A stretch of DNA of 64,000 bases from Ipomoea triloba (lineage: Eukaryota > Streptophyta > Magnoliopsida > Solanales > Convolvulaceae). Shown here in pieces: positions 46,408 to 58,251 of this stretch. Both the position numbers and the translations under genes were made by a program. Under the pieces are notes generated by a model that ran no database searches, was not told the DNA's origin, and saw only the letters and a program-made list of their open reading frames with translations. Within the stretch, counting starts at the first letter, position 1, and the number at the start of each line of letters is the position of its first letter. Location: assembly GCF_003576645.1 (NCBI RefSeq), contig NC_044920.1, positions 1,292,374 to 1,356,373 of the forward strand, written 5' to 3'.

Positions 46408-47130
46408 GGGATGATTCACGTGCAAAGAGTTTCCCGGGCTAGGTGAAACGTGGGTGAGGTCTGAGTCGTTGATATAATCTAGATCAACGATTTAAATCAA
46501 GGAAAATTAAAAAAAAAAATGCGCTTCTTTGGAACTGGATGAATATGATCAACTGGCTCGAACTGATACATCTTAAGCTATAAAACTACACACTTTAAGC
46601 TATAAAACAATGCACCTTAAGTTTTTAACTGATGCACCTTAAACTAGAAAAGTGACTCACATTAAGCTATAAAACTATCTATGCATCTTAACATTTAAAG
46701 ATACGCACCTTAAATTTTAAACTGATGCATCTTAAACTACAGAGTGGTACACCTTAAGCTATAAAATTGTGCACATTAAACTATAAAACAACGCATCTTA
46801 ATCTTTTAAATTTAAGAACGTTAATGGTACTACCCAACGGGCTCAATAGACCTGTTGGTTCAATAGTACTACTTAACGAGGCTGTTGAACCCGTTGGGGA
46901 GCCCATTGTGCATTCCCTAACTAACACACCTTAAGATATAAAATAACGCATCTTAAGCTATGAACTTACGTACTTTAAACTTTAAAATTACGTACCTTAA
47001 GCTTGAACCTAAGCAAAATTACCATAATACCACTGCATTTTTTTTTTAATTTATCTTGATTCTGGGCTGTTGATTTTGACAAGATCAATGTCTGAGATTT
47101 CACTGCTTTTTCACCTAAGCCATATAACCA
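46408..47130. repeat. CACCTTAAGCTATAAAAC minisatellite-like element (inverted)
   Basis: The homologue of 26480-27190, in reverse orientation relative to 45716-46400: CTAGGTGAAACGTGGGTGAG on the left, then units of CACCTTAAGCTATAAAAC, then GGCTGTTGATTTTGACAAG. Together the two arrays make a 1.3-kb imperfect inverted repeat. A short insertion around 46822-46920 contains CCCAACGGGCTCAATAG words. Confidence 0.75.
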
Positions 47131-47149
47131 CACCTAATCACCTATATGT

Positions 47150-47150
47150 A

Positions 47151-47231
<81 letters not shown>
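47150..47231. repeat. (TG)n(TA)n microsatellite
   Basis: About 10 TG units followed by about 30 TA units. Confidence 0.95.
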
Positions 47232-47234
<3 letters not shown>

Positions 47235-47321
47235 CTAATAAATAAAAAAATTATATAAAAAAGATTAAACACCATATACATACATTAATCACATACATAG
47301 AAATAATATATATAGCCAAAG

Positions 47322-47465
47322 ACATTCTGGTCTAGTGGCACCCGATTGCATCCCACATGGGAGGGGTGAGTTTGAGCCTTAATGGAGGTGCTCTTTGTGC
47401 TTCATTTGGTTGGGAAAATAGCTATGAACATTGAATCATAGTCAATAGTACTCAAAAATAATAAT
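47322..47465 (+). mobile_element. tRNA-derived SINE (copy 1)
   Basis: CTGGTCTAGTGGCACCC (A box), then GGGGTGAGTTTGAGCCTTA (B-box-like), then AATAGCTATGAACATTGAAT and a 3' end GTCAATAGTACTCAAAAATA. The 3' part matches the inverse copies at 50808-50975 and 55181-55270. Confidence 0.7.
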
Positions 47466-47685
47466 AATATATAATATAGAAAATAAAGTTTAGGGAAAAA
47501 TAGCATAAATACCAAACAAAAGAGTAAGCCTATTCCCGAAAGCACTACTACATTCTAGGCCTATTCCGCGCAAACTAGACATTAGATTCACTTAAAAAAA
47601 AATAGTAAAACACAACACAAAACACATACAATAGCACAAGCCATATATGCATTAGCCATATTCTTATAGTCATACTAGCTTTGAT

Positions 47686-48932
47686 TTAAACATGTTCAAG
47701 TGAGGGGGCAATGGATTCCTTCAAAAGAGACAATCTGACTGGTGTTGTTCCTGTGGACTTGAAAAATTCCAAACAATAATGCAAATCGTCGTCACAACCT
47801 ATTGTCACCATTTCTTCATCTTCATCTTTGTACCTGATCTTAAAAGTTTTTGCTTCCAATTTATTGAATCTCTTTAGGATTTCTGCCTTCAAACTATCCA
47901 TAGTTGCAAAAGGAAGCAGGAACTTCACAGTATCATTGTTGTATCCCACTCTAACACACACACTACTATTGTCTTCCATTGTTATATTATTATGAGAGCT
48001 CATAGAACTTGATGCTGCAGCAGCAGGATGATTCTCTGCATCAGAATTGGATTTCTGTAGCTTTGGCTGCAGCTGCCTCACTCCAACATACTCATTATTG
48101 TTGTCCTTCCTTTTATGAGTTGAACTTCTGCAGCAGTTTACATTATGTTTCCCAACTTCACCTTCATTTGTAGAAGAATCATTTGAAGCCCAGGCAAGAG
48201 TTTGTACTGCCAGAAATATTAGGCTCAGGAACAATGTATGCATCCCTGCAAGTTTCAACTCTTGGATGCCGGAAATATATGCTTTCTTTTCCAGGGAGCT
48301 TTTCACAAAGACTTTACAGATCACCCATTCGTTCTGGAAAACAAACAAACAAACAAACAAACAAACACAGATTTAAAAATAAAAGAAGATAAAAATGAAA
48401 TCTTGATGAAGAAATTAAATTATATATATAATACCTTAGCGTTTTGAGGAAGATTGTGTAAGGAGTTGTGGCCCTCCAATCTGTATTCATGCATTACCCA
48501 GTCTGTCCTTTCACCGCTGGGTGCTCTCCCTCTGTAAAAAACCAGAGTTTTCTTCATCCCAACTAGGGTTTTCCCCTTGAAAATCTTTCTGTCGTTTCCG
48601 GTGATTTTCCAATATCCTGAATCAGTAGCTCTGTGTATTCTCTGCCCCGTGGCCGTGGCGTACTTCATATCCCTCCGGCTGAAGAAAAACCATTCTCCTT
48701 CACCCACACAAACACCGGGGAAATCCCAGGGTTCCAATCTGTTCAAATCCGCCTCTTCTACGGCTGTTGTGAAGAAGCTAGGATTCGCAATCTTTCTCCA
48801 TAAGTAGTCAGTTATGAGCTCTTCCTCTGTGGGATTAAATCGATAACCCGGAGGAATTCTTATAGAATCGCCGAAATCTTTCTCTACCGGCGGCGATTCC
48901 ACAGAATCGTTGGAGCCACAAAAACCGGACAT
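47686..48932 (-). CDS. NAC-PB1 transcription factor with internal hydrophobic segment (copy 2)
   Basis: Exons 48932-48435 and 48333-47686 (phase-0 intron) give 381 aa. The NAC exon differs from copy 1 at only three of 166 residues (S20F, H42D and G-to-V in MKKTLxFYRG). The second exon is more diverged: it lacks two residues around TYIPP, but keeps the hydrophobic [19 protein letters not shown] and the PB1 (about 290-370) with [21 protein letters not shown]. Several changes in the hydrophobic segment are silent in this frame, which suggests the segment is translated. Four AAAC repeats lie in the intron at 48343-48366. The start is the only ATG before the NAC motif; the 5' flank is conserved with copy 1 for about 100 bp. 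Confidence 0.87.
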
Positions 48933-49146
48933 GTTTGTTGCCTTGAGAGCAATTTTAATTTCAACCAACCAACCCGGCCTTGAAGAATTTGGATGTTTGG
49001 ATGTAGCTAAATCGTCTAAGAAATATGCTTTTTCTACTACTAATATGAACGCTCAACAACTTCTAGTTAACCTCCAAAATATACACTTTTTCGCGCTAGC
49101 GCCAACAACTATTTTTTTTTAAAAGGAAAATCACCTTCTACCTTTA

Positions 49147-49345
49147 CGGGGCTTTTGGTTGGGAGGAGGGAATTAGGGAGGAAAATAATTGTAATTCGGT
49201 GGAATTGCAATTCAATGAATAAGGTAGGAATTGAAATTACAGTGTTTGGTATGCACAAATAGGAGTACAAGGAATTGAAAGGTAAGAAGCAACAAAATGA
49301 CTAAAATGCCCTTATATTGTGGTAGATGTTGTAGTAATAGTAGTA

Positions 49346-49389
<44 letters not shown>

Positions 49390-49823
49390 TCTTTCAATAA
49401 TAATAATAATAATAATAATTCTTTCAAATAATAATAATAATAATAATAAGTTTAATAATAATAATTCATTCAAATAATAATAATAATAATAATAAGTTTA
49501 ATAATAATAATAATAATAATAACAATAATAACAATAATAATTCTTTCAAAATAATAATAATAATAATAATTCTTTCAAATTTAAAAAAAAAAAAAAACAA
49601 AGGGTATGGGAGGGGGGGGGGCAAAATTGTCTTTACACTAACAAATTGTCTCTCCTCTCCACCGAATTGCAATTCATGGGAGGTACCCCATGAATTGCAA
49701 TTCAACATTTGGAGGGAATTGCAATTCCGCGGAATTGCAATTCCCTCCAACCAAACATTGTAGTTTGGGAATCAATTCAATGAATTGCAATTCACCCCAA
49801 ACTACATCCAACCAAACAGGCCA
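49147..49823. mobile_element. Harbinger-like MITE (TTA TSD) carrying a large (TTA)n array
   Basis: Flanked by TTA on both sides. The ends GGGGCTTTTGGTTGGG and CCAACCAAACAGGCCA are imperfect inverses. The paralogous site in copy 1 (CACCTTTAAATCATGA near 28932) is uninterrupted with one TTA. The interior has GGAATTGCAATTC repeats and the microsatellite 49337-49572. Confidence 0.75.
49337..49572. repeat. Compound (ATA)n microsatellite
   Basis: About 236 bp of ATA/TAA units, broken several times by TTCTTTCAA and AAGTTTAA. Leucine-rich open frames here are artefacts. Confidence 0.95.
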
Positions 49824-49879
49824 TTAAATCGTGATCAACTTCGAGGTAAAAACTATTCTTCTCCAGGAATCTGTATCTA

Positions 49880-51438
49880 TCTATACTATATACAAAAGTA
49901 AAATTCTCCTATTTCATTTTTCAGCCGAAACTTCTGTAGTTAATTAATTAAATTTTTATTGGTCAAATAACTAATAAAGTTTATTTGGTAAAAAATGTAA
50001 AATTGAAATTAGTTAATATATATTAATTGGTAATATTGTTTCTATATTCACGTATCAATACTATTAATAAAAGTAAAATCCACTCATTCAACTTTCAAGC
50101 ACAAACTAATATTATTAGTTAATTGGTAAAAAAAATTAATAAAGTTTAATTGGTAACAAAATTTTATTTACCGAATTCTGAGAATAATTAAACCATTATA
50201 ATTGTAAAAATAATAGAAACAGATTCTGCATAATAAATATATAAGAAAATTTCTTGAAAATTCTATTTAATTTAATAAAAAATAATTATTATTTACACCA
50301 ATAATAATAATTCAAATACTTATCTATACTTCTATATCTATACTACTATTAATAAAAATAAAATACTCTTTTATGAAATTCTCGCCCAAACAATAGTAAA
50401 GATAAAATGGAAAAGAAAATTGATTTTACTAATTGATTGAAAATATAAAAAAAATCCTAATGAAAAATATAAAACCAAAATTAGACAAATTGAAAAAGTA
50501 AAATTAAAGGACATTATTGAATGACTGAAAATTATTCAAAAACTTTTTTAAAAAAAGTTAATTATACTTTCCTTTTGAAAACTTTAAATTATTTAAACTC
50601 TAAGGTTCTTAGATTTTTTTTAATAATAATTACAATTAATTCATTCAAATATGGAGAAGGGATTAAAAAAAAAACCTAAATGTGATACGGTGAAAATAAA
50701 TATATTTAAGATATAAAAGTATAATTGCACATATATTAGTTTAATTAACTAATAATAATTGTCTAATAAATATTATGGTAATTAAGCTAAACATTGATCA
50801 TTGAATTTTGTTTTTTTTTTTGAGTACTACTGACTCTATTATTGAATTTTTTTTTGACTACTACTGACTCTGTTAAAATGTAGTATATGTTCATAGCTAC
50901 TTTCTCAACCTACTAAAGCACGTGTGAACCGGGACACTGGGTGCCATTAGACCACAAGGTCTTTGGCTGATCATTGAATTTATTTTTATAATAATTATAA
51001 TTAAATTATTTTCCATTTTTTCCATATTTATTTTAGTAATAATATAATTATATAAGTCATATTACATATCGATATTTTAAAGATAATTGTAGACAAACAA
51101 GTCATATATTATTCTATTAATTGAGTAATACTTTTGCATTAATCTTATAATCAAATAAATGTACACGTTCAATACTAGAAATTTTTTATTTCATCTTTAT
51201 TTTTATTATATAAATAATTATTAAAAAATTTATCCATGTATCGTACGTGTAATTGGACAATTATTTGCTCTAATTCAAGCAAGAAAAAACATTAAAAAAA
51301 CATAATTGATCCAACAAATTTCATCAATTGCACTATATAATATTCGATGTTATAATTTATATAATTGTATATCGATCTAGATATTCATAAAATATTATAA
51401 CAAATCCATTCCGTGCAACGCACGTGTGAAAATACTAG
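49880..51438 (+). mobile_element. Non-autonomous Helitron (copy 2), with nested SINE
   Basis: 5' TCTATACTATATAC, 3' CTAG (51435-51438) followed by T, with the same CGTGC-AAC-GCACG hairpin and ATTCCGTGCAACGCACGTGT sequence as copy 1. Additional internal 5'-like ends (TACTATTAATAAAA at about 50059 and 50340) suggest nested copies. Absent from the paralogous flank of NAC-PB1 copy 1. Confidence 0.75.
50808..50975 (-). mobile_element. tRNA-derived SINE (copy 2) inside the Helitron
   Basis: The minus strand starts CAAAGACCTTGTGGTCTAAT GGCACCC (A box) and ends GTAGTACTCAAAAA. The 3' unit (AGAGTCAGTAGTACTC) is present twice. Confidence 0.72.
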
Positions 51439-51439
51439 T

Positions 51440-51634
51440 TATGTATAATTCTAACTCAATTTAAAGTAATGATAATAATTTATTATTAAAAAAAATAAAA
51501 TGAAAAATGATGATTTTAGTATATTAGTTATACATACACTATAGACTCAGACACCCAGTCTATGAACTATTACTCTACATAAATTTTCCTCTTTGATTAT
51601 GTTGAAAGTGACATTTTCAATCCATTACTTATAG
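51440..51634. other. Flank homologous to 28950-29090
   Basis: Shares GTCTATGAACTATTACTCTA and TGAAAGTGACATTTTCAATC-type text with the first unit. No gene. Confidence 0.5.
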
Positions 51635-52335
51635 CATGGTTGCAGTAGGCGCTAGGCGCTAGTCGAGCGCCCAGGAAGCGCCTAGGCAGCGCTAGGCGGG
51701 CACAAAAAAACAATGACAGACTTGCAGTTTGACAATTTTAATGAGATTGTTTTGAACATTTAATCAAATAACACATCCTAATAAATGAGATAATGATAAC
51801 TCATAAGTCATAACATCATAGCAATATTAAAAAAATAAAAATACAAAAATTATGAAATACGCAAATACTTCAATCAATCAAAGATTCAAAGTAGCAAACT
51901 ATCAAAAATAACTAATGAATCATTATGCATCTCGCATGACCGTATCTATTTCAGCTTTGACTAATAAAATTCGGGTTCATATTTTATATATGCATCTATG
52001 AGAATCATTTGTGAATTGTGTACTACCGGTGTGTAGAAGGATCTGGTAATAATGATTATTAATTAATGAAGTATAAAATAAATCAAATAAATAAATAATT
52101 ATTACGGAGTAATTAATAAATTGGATTATAAAATCAATGAATAAATTGGATCTAATAAAAGAAATTAAAGATTTAAAGTTTAAAACTTATGGTAGCAATC
52201 CAACCTCCAACGACCGATCAAAATCTAAATAACTCGGACAAGTTGGCCGACTAGCTGGCTGGTCGATTTTTTTCCGCCTAATAGTGAAAGCGGAACGGCC
52301 TAGGGGCGCTGCCTAGGCCGATTTTTACAACAGTG
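51635..52335. mobile_element. hAT-type MITE (701 bp) with empty site in the paralogue
   Basis: The left end CATGGTTGCAGTAGGCGCTA and the right end CCTAGGCCGATTTTTACAACAGTG are inverted and match the family at 2385 and 7142. The flanks ACTTATAG (51627-51634) and ATGTATAG (52336-52343) agree at 6 of 8 positions. The paralogue has ACTTATAAATTTTG uninterrupted at about 29087. No transposase. Confidence 0.82.
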
Positions 52336-52724
52336 ATGTATAGATTTTGTTATTAGCATCAACAATTTATTTTGAATTTTCAAATTATTAAAGGACAAAT
52401 TTGTAATTTTTTTTGAAATTTTCTTCTCGAGTCTTCATATATATGCTACGCTGACGCAAAACCCCCGCTGAATATTGTCTTGATTGAGGGGAAATTTGAG
52501 AAGCAAAAATGACAAGTATGAGATTACTTGGGGTGGAAGATATACCGAATTGTAAATTTAAAATGTAAGTTTATTACAATTTTTCCTTTTGTTGTATGTA
52601 AATTACTGTTTTTGATATTTTATTGAGTTCATACCTTAATGGGTAATACATACAATTTAGAGATTTTAATATGATAATTGTTTGTGTGTCGAGGTTTATA
52701 CAAAAGTTGAATGTAGAAAATTAC

Positions 52725-53840
52725 TAGTTCAATCTAAACAGTATTTGTGTGTATTATTGTATTTCGTTGGAGATGCAATCCTTATTTCACCATATCACGT
52801 TGTTGGTTTTAGATTTAGTAGAAGTTGGATAGATGAAATAATTATCTTTATTTTTTATTTTTTTTTGAAAACCAAACAAGAGCAGACTTATATTAAAACA
52901 AACGAAGAAAGAAAGCAAGGCAAAGAGTCCAAGTGCTCCACCCGCTCACAACCAACAATACAAAGAGCTCGTTTAGCAACACCATGAGCAACCTCATTAC
53001 CACTACGCTTAACAAAAGTAAATTTAACATAAGGTAAAACATTCAAAAGCTCACGAATTTCTTGAACAATGGCCCCGAAAGGGGTTAGAATCTCTCCAAA
53101 AGTAAATAATTATCTTTATTAGTCTTTAGATGAAGCAATAATGAAGAGAGAAATGGCTAAAGCATGAAATTGAAATAGGTGGTACTCTTGTGCTAAAATA
53201 ATTGAGAACAAATGTTGCAAATGAAAAATGACTTTCTGGTGATTTAGTTTTTTTTTTTTTTTTTTTTTAAATATGAAAAGGACATGGTGGTTTATATTTG
53301 AAAATTTGGTGGGGTGAATTTAAGAAATTTTTTCGATATAACTAATATATCTTTTAATAATTTGAAAATTTTAAAATAAATTATTAGTGATAATAAAATC
53401 TACAAGTAACGGATTAAAATTGTCACATTCAAATTTCAATATAATGAAAAGATAAAATTTATATAGAATAATAATTTAAGGATTAAATTGACAATTTAAA
53501 TATAATTATTGAACTAAAATTTCCATTTTCCCAAAATAAAAATTACAATCTTCATTCCTAAAGTCTTTTCGAAATAAAAATAAAAAATAAAAATCTTCAT
53601 CCTAAAGTAAAAATTGACCACTTTTTTTTAAATCAGAAAGGAGGTACCTGGGAGCTAACAACTTTGTTCCTCCACCACTTTTGGAGGTATGCGTCTTCGC
53701 TCACAACTGGGCAATCAACAAAAATCACTTTCTCAAAAAAAAAAACAAAACAAAACAAAAATCTTCATCTCATCACCTTGGATCGCTCCAGACAGTCTGC
53801 CACCGTATTTTTTCCCTGTAGGTCACTCGGAAAGAGATTC
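52725..53840 (-). mobile_element. Inserted block with antisense LINE RNase H fragment
   Basis: On the minus strand, 53095-52870 encodes EILTPFGAIVQEIRELLN, FTFVKRSGNEVAHGVAKRAL and GCERVEHLDSLP, the RNase H domain that ends some plant LINE ORF2 proteins. The whole block is missing at the matching point of unit 1 (near 31135), where TTTGATACTGTTTATTTA follows directly. The block contains T-runs at 53248 and A-rich text at 53735. Confidence 0.65.
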
Positions 53841-54131
53841 TCCACTTTGATACTGTTTAATTACTTTTGCCTTTTTCTGCATGCGTGACTTTAGCTTTGA
53901 TCTTGGGCTGACTGTTTTGTTTTGTTTTATGCGTTTTCATCATTTTCGAGTGAGTGGGTGGTATAGAATATTGACAAATCCAAGAGCTTTTGCTTTGCAG
54001 CTTTAATGGCTATTTGGTTGTTTTTTCTTTTACTTATTGCTTTATTATACCACTATCAACTCATTTCAATCATTGCAAACCAATAACTATCTAGCTTACG
54101 GAAAAGAATTTAATACTTATATTATTTTATG

Positions 54132-54272
54132 ACAAAAACTTGTGTGAGACTGTCTCACGTGTCTCAATTCGTGAGACGGATTGGATATTTGATTAATGAA
54201 CATTAATTAAAGATTTTATCCGTTACTCACAAATGAAAATTCGTGAGACGGTCTCGCACAAGTTTTACCCTT
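54132..54272. mobile_element. Small MITE with AAACTTGTGTGAGACTGTCT ends
   Basis: AAAACTTGTGTGAGACTGTCT on the left is the inverse of the right AGACGGTCTCGCACAAGTTTT. Internal ATTCGTGAGACGG pairs with the words at 37.1 kb. Missing at the corresponding place in unit 1. Confidence 0.75.
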
Positions 54273-54879
54273 TTCTGTTATTTAGTTGTTGAGAAATAAA
54301 TTTCTTTGAATAATTACTAAAAACACCTAAAATGTATATACAGAATTAATGGTGCTTCACATGATCACGATGTTACTTGAGTGAGTGAGGTAGAGGTAGG
54401 TACTTGTAAGGGTTACCGGTCGACTTTCAACCTCATGCACCTAGCCAATCTTTCCTTGAGTCCTTGGCCTAGCTTGCCTACAATCTCAGGTCAGACGATC
54501 CAATTTGTTACCAAGAGACATGACCCATATAGGTTGTCAGATGGTCCCGCAGGTTGTCTGGCCTACTTGTTTGTTTGTTTGTTTCTTGTGTATTGGGAGG
54601 TTTTTGCATGTGGGAGGAGTAGGGTATTAAAGGCAAATTATACCATAAACTAAATTCCATATTGCATTGTGCATTGTGTTTCTGAATGCCACACTTATTT
54701 AGCATTCATGCTAAGTATTATATCATTACCTTATTATTATTCTATTCCTTTTTTTTTTCTTTTTCTTTTTTTTTTTTTTAAATTTGGTTTGGTACTAATC
54801 ATCTTTAATTTCTCATTTATCTCCTTAGTATATTGAAGTGCAAATTTGATGTTTGCATTCTCCACCACCAAAAACATAT

Positions 54880-55000
54880 ACTACGTAATACAAACCATTA
54901 TTATATTAGTCACATGATTATATTCTTACAATCAAACTAGCTTTGATTCATTGGATTCCTTAATTATCATCAAATGGGACAATCTCCCAAATGGCCAAAC
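54880..55000 (-). pseudogene. Possible relic of a NAC-PB1 3' end
   Basis: ATTCTTACAATCAAACTAGC followed by TTTGATT.ATTGGATTCCTT resembles the 3' end and 3' UTR of the two NAC-PB1 genes (TAGCTTTGATTT...AATGGATTCCTTC at 27492 and 47679). Only about 100 bp are recognisable and the PB1 text is lost. Confidence 0.35.
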
Positions 55001-55180
55001 TTCTAAGGTCAACTATGGCTCCTCTGCATGCATATCAAAGCTAGATAAAGAAGATGTGATGAAAAATTATACAATAATTCTCTACATGACCATCATCTTA
55101 TTGTGGTTTCCCTAAAGGAGCAAAGGTTACCATTGAGCTTTCCATATGCGTAGTTGTTTAGTTTGGCACTTTTTTTCTTT

Positions 55181-55275
55181 TTTTTTTTTGAATACTACTG
55201 ACTCTATTACAATGCAGTATCTGTTCATAACTACTTTCTCAACCTATTGAAGCACAAGAGTCAATATTGTTTAGT
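55181..55275 (-). mobile_element. Truncated SINE (copy 3)
   Basis: TTGAATACTACTGACTCTAT and CAGTATCTGTTCATAACTAC match the 3' half of the SINE at 50808-50975; the A/B-box half is missing. Confidence 0.6.
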
Positions 55276-55279
55276 TTGG

Positions 55280-55625
55280 CACTAAAATCCGAAATTTCGC
55301 CTCAATTCAAAATCGAAAGTTTCAACTTCAACTCAAGTATTATTCATGAAACTTTTATTTACTTAATTTGTTAGTTCCAGTTAAAAAGAATTTGTTTAGA
55401 AGGGGTAAATACACTTATCAAGATTTTAAAATTTATTAAGAATAAGCCTAGTTAAGTCACATAAATTAATTTCATTGGTAAAAATTGAGTTTACTTTCAA
55501 AATCATGATTTGTAGTGAACTCTAAATTCTCTTCTTAATCAATATAAATAGTTCCTTTGTTTAAAAAAATAAAATTTGAGTTTTTATGGATTAGAAACTC
55601 AATTTTGTGAGTTTGGTTAGTGATG
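55280..55625. other. AT-rich intergenic sequence
   Basis: No gene or repeat boundary recognised. Confidence 0.35.
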
Positions 55626-55627
55626 CT

Positions 55628-56780
55628 TTTGTCGGGACCGAAATTACCATAAATCGGGTATGAAAGTATAAAATGGGGTAACAAAATAGTGTGTATTATT
55701 GCTCAAGGAACTAGGCGCAGAATGGTATGTATAAAACTCGATATACTAGCCCAAATAATACGCTAGGGAAAACTAGGAATAATAATGGGTAGCTAGTGGG
55801 AGTCAAACCCTAATGTTCCTATTAGAAGTTAGGAACCCATACCACTTGCCTAGGAAGAATTGTAAAGACCAAGGGATGATGTCTTAAGAGGAAATAAAGG
55901 TGTCTATTTAATTTATGTATGGCTCTAGCTTGTTTTCGTTCTTGATTCTTGGCCATACACGTCCCTCCCCCCCCCCCCCCCCCCCCCAAAAAAAATACTT
56001 TGATGACAATGATCTTCATATAGGTAAGTAGAGCATCATACCTTCTAATACATGAGATTTTTGTAGTTTGGATGGTTGGTACTTGTGTTGTTATGCTGGA
56101 GGTCACAGATAAACTTCTTGGGCCACCATTCTTCTCTACCACCCCTTGGGCCACCATGACACTTATCTTCTTAGCCCAAGAAAATTTGGGCCAACCTTCT
56201 CCCTTCACCACTCCCTTGAGCCAAAACTTTTCCAATATAATGGGCCCGGGGTCCCATGAGGCCATTAATTAGCAAGATAGGTGAAGGCATACCTACATCT
56301 ATCAATAGCAGTCTAGGCAGCGTAGGCGCGTCTTCCAACGCTCTAATGTGTTGCTCTGGCTATGCCAATGTTGGCCGGCGTAGCTCGACAGAGTTGTGCG
56401 GTCGTCAGAGTTGAGCGCTCGTGCGGCGGATATATGGCTTGGTACGAGCTTGGACGGTATCCCATTTCAAGCTATGACTCTGACACCAAAAGCAGGCGTG
56501 CTCCCTACATGAGGAAAATTAGCCCGGGAAGGTCCATCGTGAAAACTTGAGCCCTTGGGGTTTCCTTCCAGTCGATCCTTGCGCTGGCGCACCGTGTCGC
56601 CTTGCCAGAAACCTCCAAGCATGGCGGTGTAGAGACGACAGTGTTAGAGAATTGGAAGTCATAGAAGGGGTCCCAGATTTCGAGGGACAATGGGTAAACA
56701 TGGGGGCGAATGCGTTCTCTTACCATCTATTTGATTTGCTTATGAGACAGTGGACTGAACACACTGATTGTGGTCCCCCA
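55628..56780. mobile_element. Retroelement-like block (TGTCGGGACC ... TCTGACACCA)
   Basis: Starts at TGTCGGGACCGAAATTACC; GCTATGACTCTGACACCA at 56471-56488 is typical of plant LTR element borders. It includes a poly(C)/poly(A) run (55968-55996). Open frames here (for example 56265-55822 minus, 56362-56550 plus) show no domain. Identity is uncertain. Confidence 0.4.
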
Positions 56781-57720
56781 TACGTAGATATTGGTGTATC
56801 GAAATGTTGGGTCCCTCCATGTGGAAGGACAAAACACAACAAAACAAAATAATAAAATAAAAAATGTTTGGCATTTTGTTTCTCTTGGCTCAAGACACCA
56901 TTTTTCAACTTCAATTATTTCCCATTCCATTTTGTCTCTTTCGGCAGTAGAGAGAGGCATCAGAAGAGGAAATTTTATTTTCCCATATTATTCACTCAAT
57001 GTTTCGGCAGTAGAGAGAGGCAGAAGACAGTGGAAGAAAAACCATTTTTCTCTCATTCCATTTCGGCAGTTTTGCAGCAGAAGAAAGAAATCATTTCTCT
57101 TCTTCATCTTGGTGCTATTTTGTCGTGAGTTTGCTGAAGCTCTGGGTACTATACTTATCAAATATTTGAGGTCAGCTTGCATTTATTCCAGGCATCTTTT
57201 GGATATTCTCGTACTACTTGTATTCATTTTTATCATATTAGTGGTGGTTGAATATTTTGAGTACGAGATATTATTATGTTTAGCCTGTGAATGTGGAAGA
57301 ATGTTGGCCTAGGAGTTGATATATTTGATGATTTGTGGATGTATGGCTCGTGTGGTAGCCTAAAACTTTGTACCCGAAATTTGTGATAGTGGAAATTGTT
57401 GTTGTTGGTGGCCTGTGGTTTTTCCCCGTGGTTTTGGGGTTTTCCACGTAAATCTTGTGTTCCTTGTGTTCATATTTATTTTTGAGCTATTGTGTATTAT
57501 CTTGTATTTGTGTACCGTGTTGGTCTTGTGATTTTAATTGTCACAGGCAGTGGGATTTTTCCTAACACGAAATGGGTAAACAATACTTGTGTTCTTTGCT
57601 TTCTTCTTGATTTACATTATGGGCTTGGTCGTATCGCTATTGAAATAATTGTTCGAACAAACAAGTTTATAGTTTGCGATAAGACACTTTGTCAAACCGT
57701 TAAGTCAAAAAGATAATCAG
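56780..57720 (+). mobile_element. Probable LTR or leader of a Copia-type element
   Basis: TTTCGGCAGTAGAGAGAGGC occurs at about 56938 and 57002, and TTTCGGCAGT again at 57060. The right part (TTTTCCCCGTGGTTTTGGGG, TTCCACGTAAATCTTGTGTT, ...TTTTCCTAACA) is the text commonly found at the end of Copia LTRs. No intact coding region. Confidence 0.45.
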
Positions 57721-58250
57721 AATTGTAGAATATCACAAATAATACACGAAAATCGTAAACTTACACGTGGCATAATCGACCTAAGTGCCTAATCAATTGA
57801 TACCACGTCATATATGTCAGTATTGACCATCGTTATATCCCCTTGCCACTTATTATAAATAAAACATTCTTCTTATATTAGCATGGGAGGGGGCTTCTAC
57901 TCTCTACCTACATGCATCATGCCAACCAGATCAGAGTCTCCCGACTTCATATGGTCGGATCCCTAGTGGACTTCTCGACCTCATTACTCACCCCTATTAG
58001 TTAGCTTCCCGACCTTGTTACTTATCCCTTATATTATTTTATATTTCAATAGCACTGCCATTGATTAAAGTAAGTTGAAAAATGTACTATTCAATAATAA
58101 TAGTGGATTTCAGCATAACCAAGCCAAAAAACCTCATGATTTTTCCCTTTCGAGTTTTTCACATAAAACGTCTTGCCTCGTATACCTTTTCCATTATGCA
58201 TATTTACATTAGCAATACCATAAAGTCATAATCAGTTCAATTATTGTCAA
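57720..58250. other. Intergenic sequence
   Basis: No gene seen. The words CCCGACTTCATATGGTCGG and CTCGACCTCATTACTCACCC hint at a small inverted or tandem structure. Confidence 0.3.
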
Positions 58251-58251
58251 C

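Noticed and set aside
49212..49750. Leucine-rich frames
   Set aside because: Translation of the ATA/TTA microsatellite.
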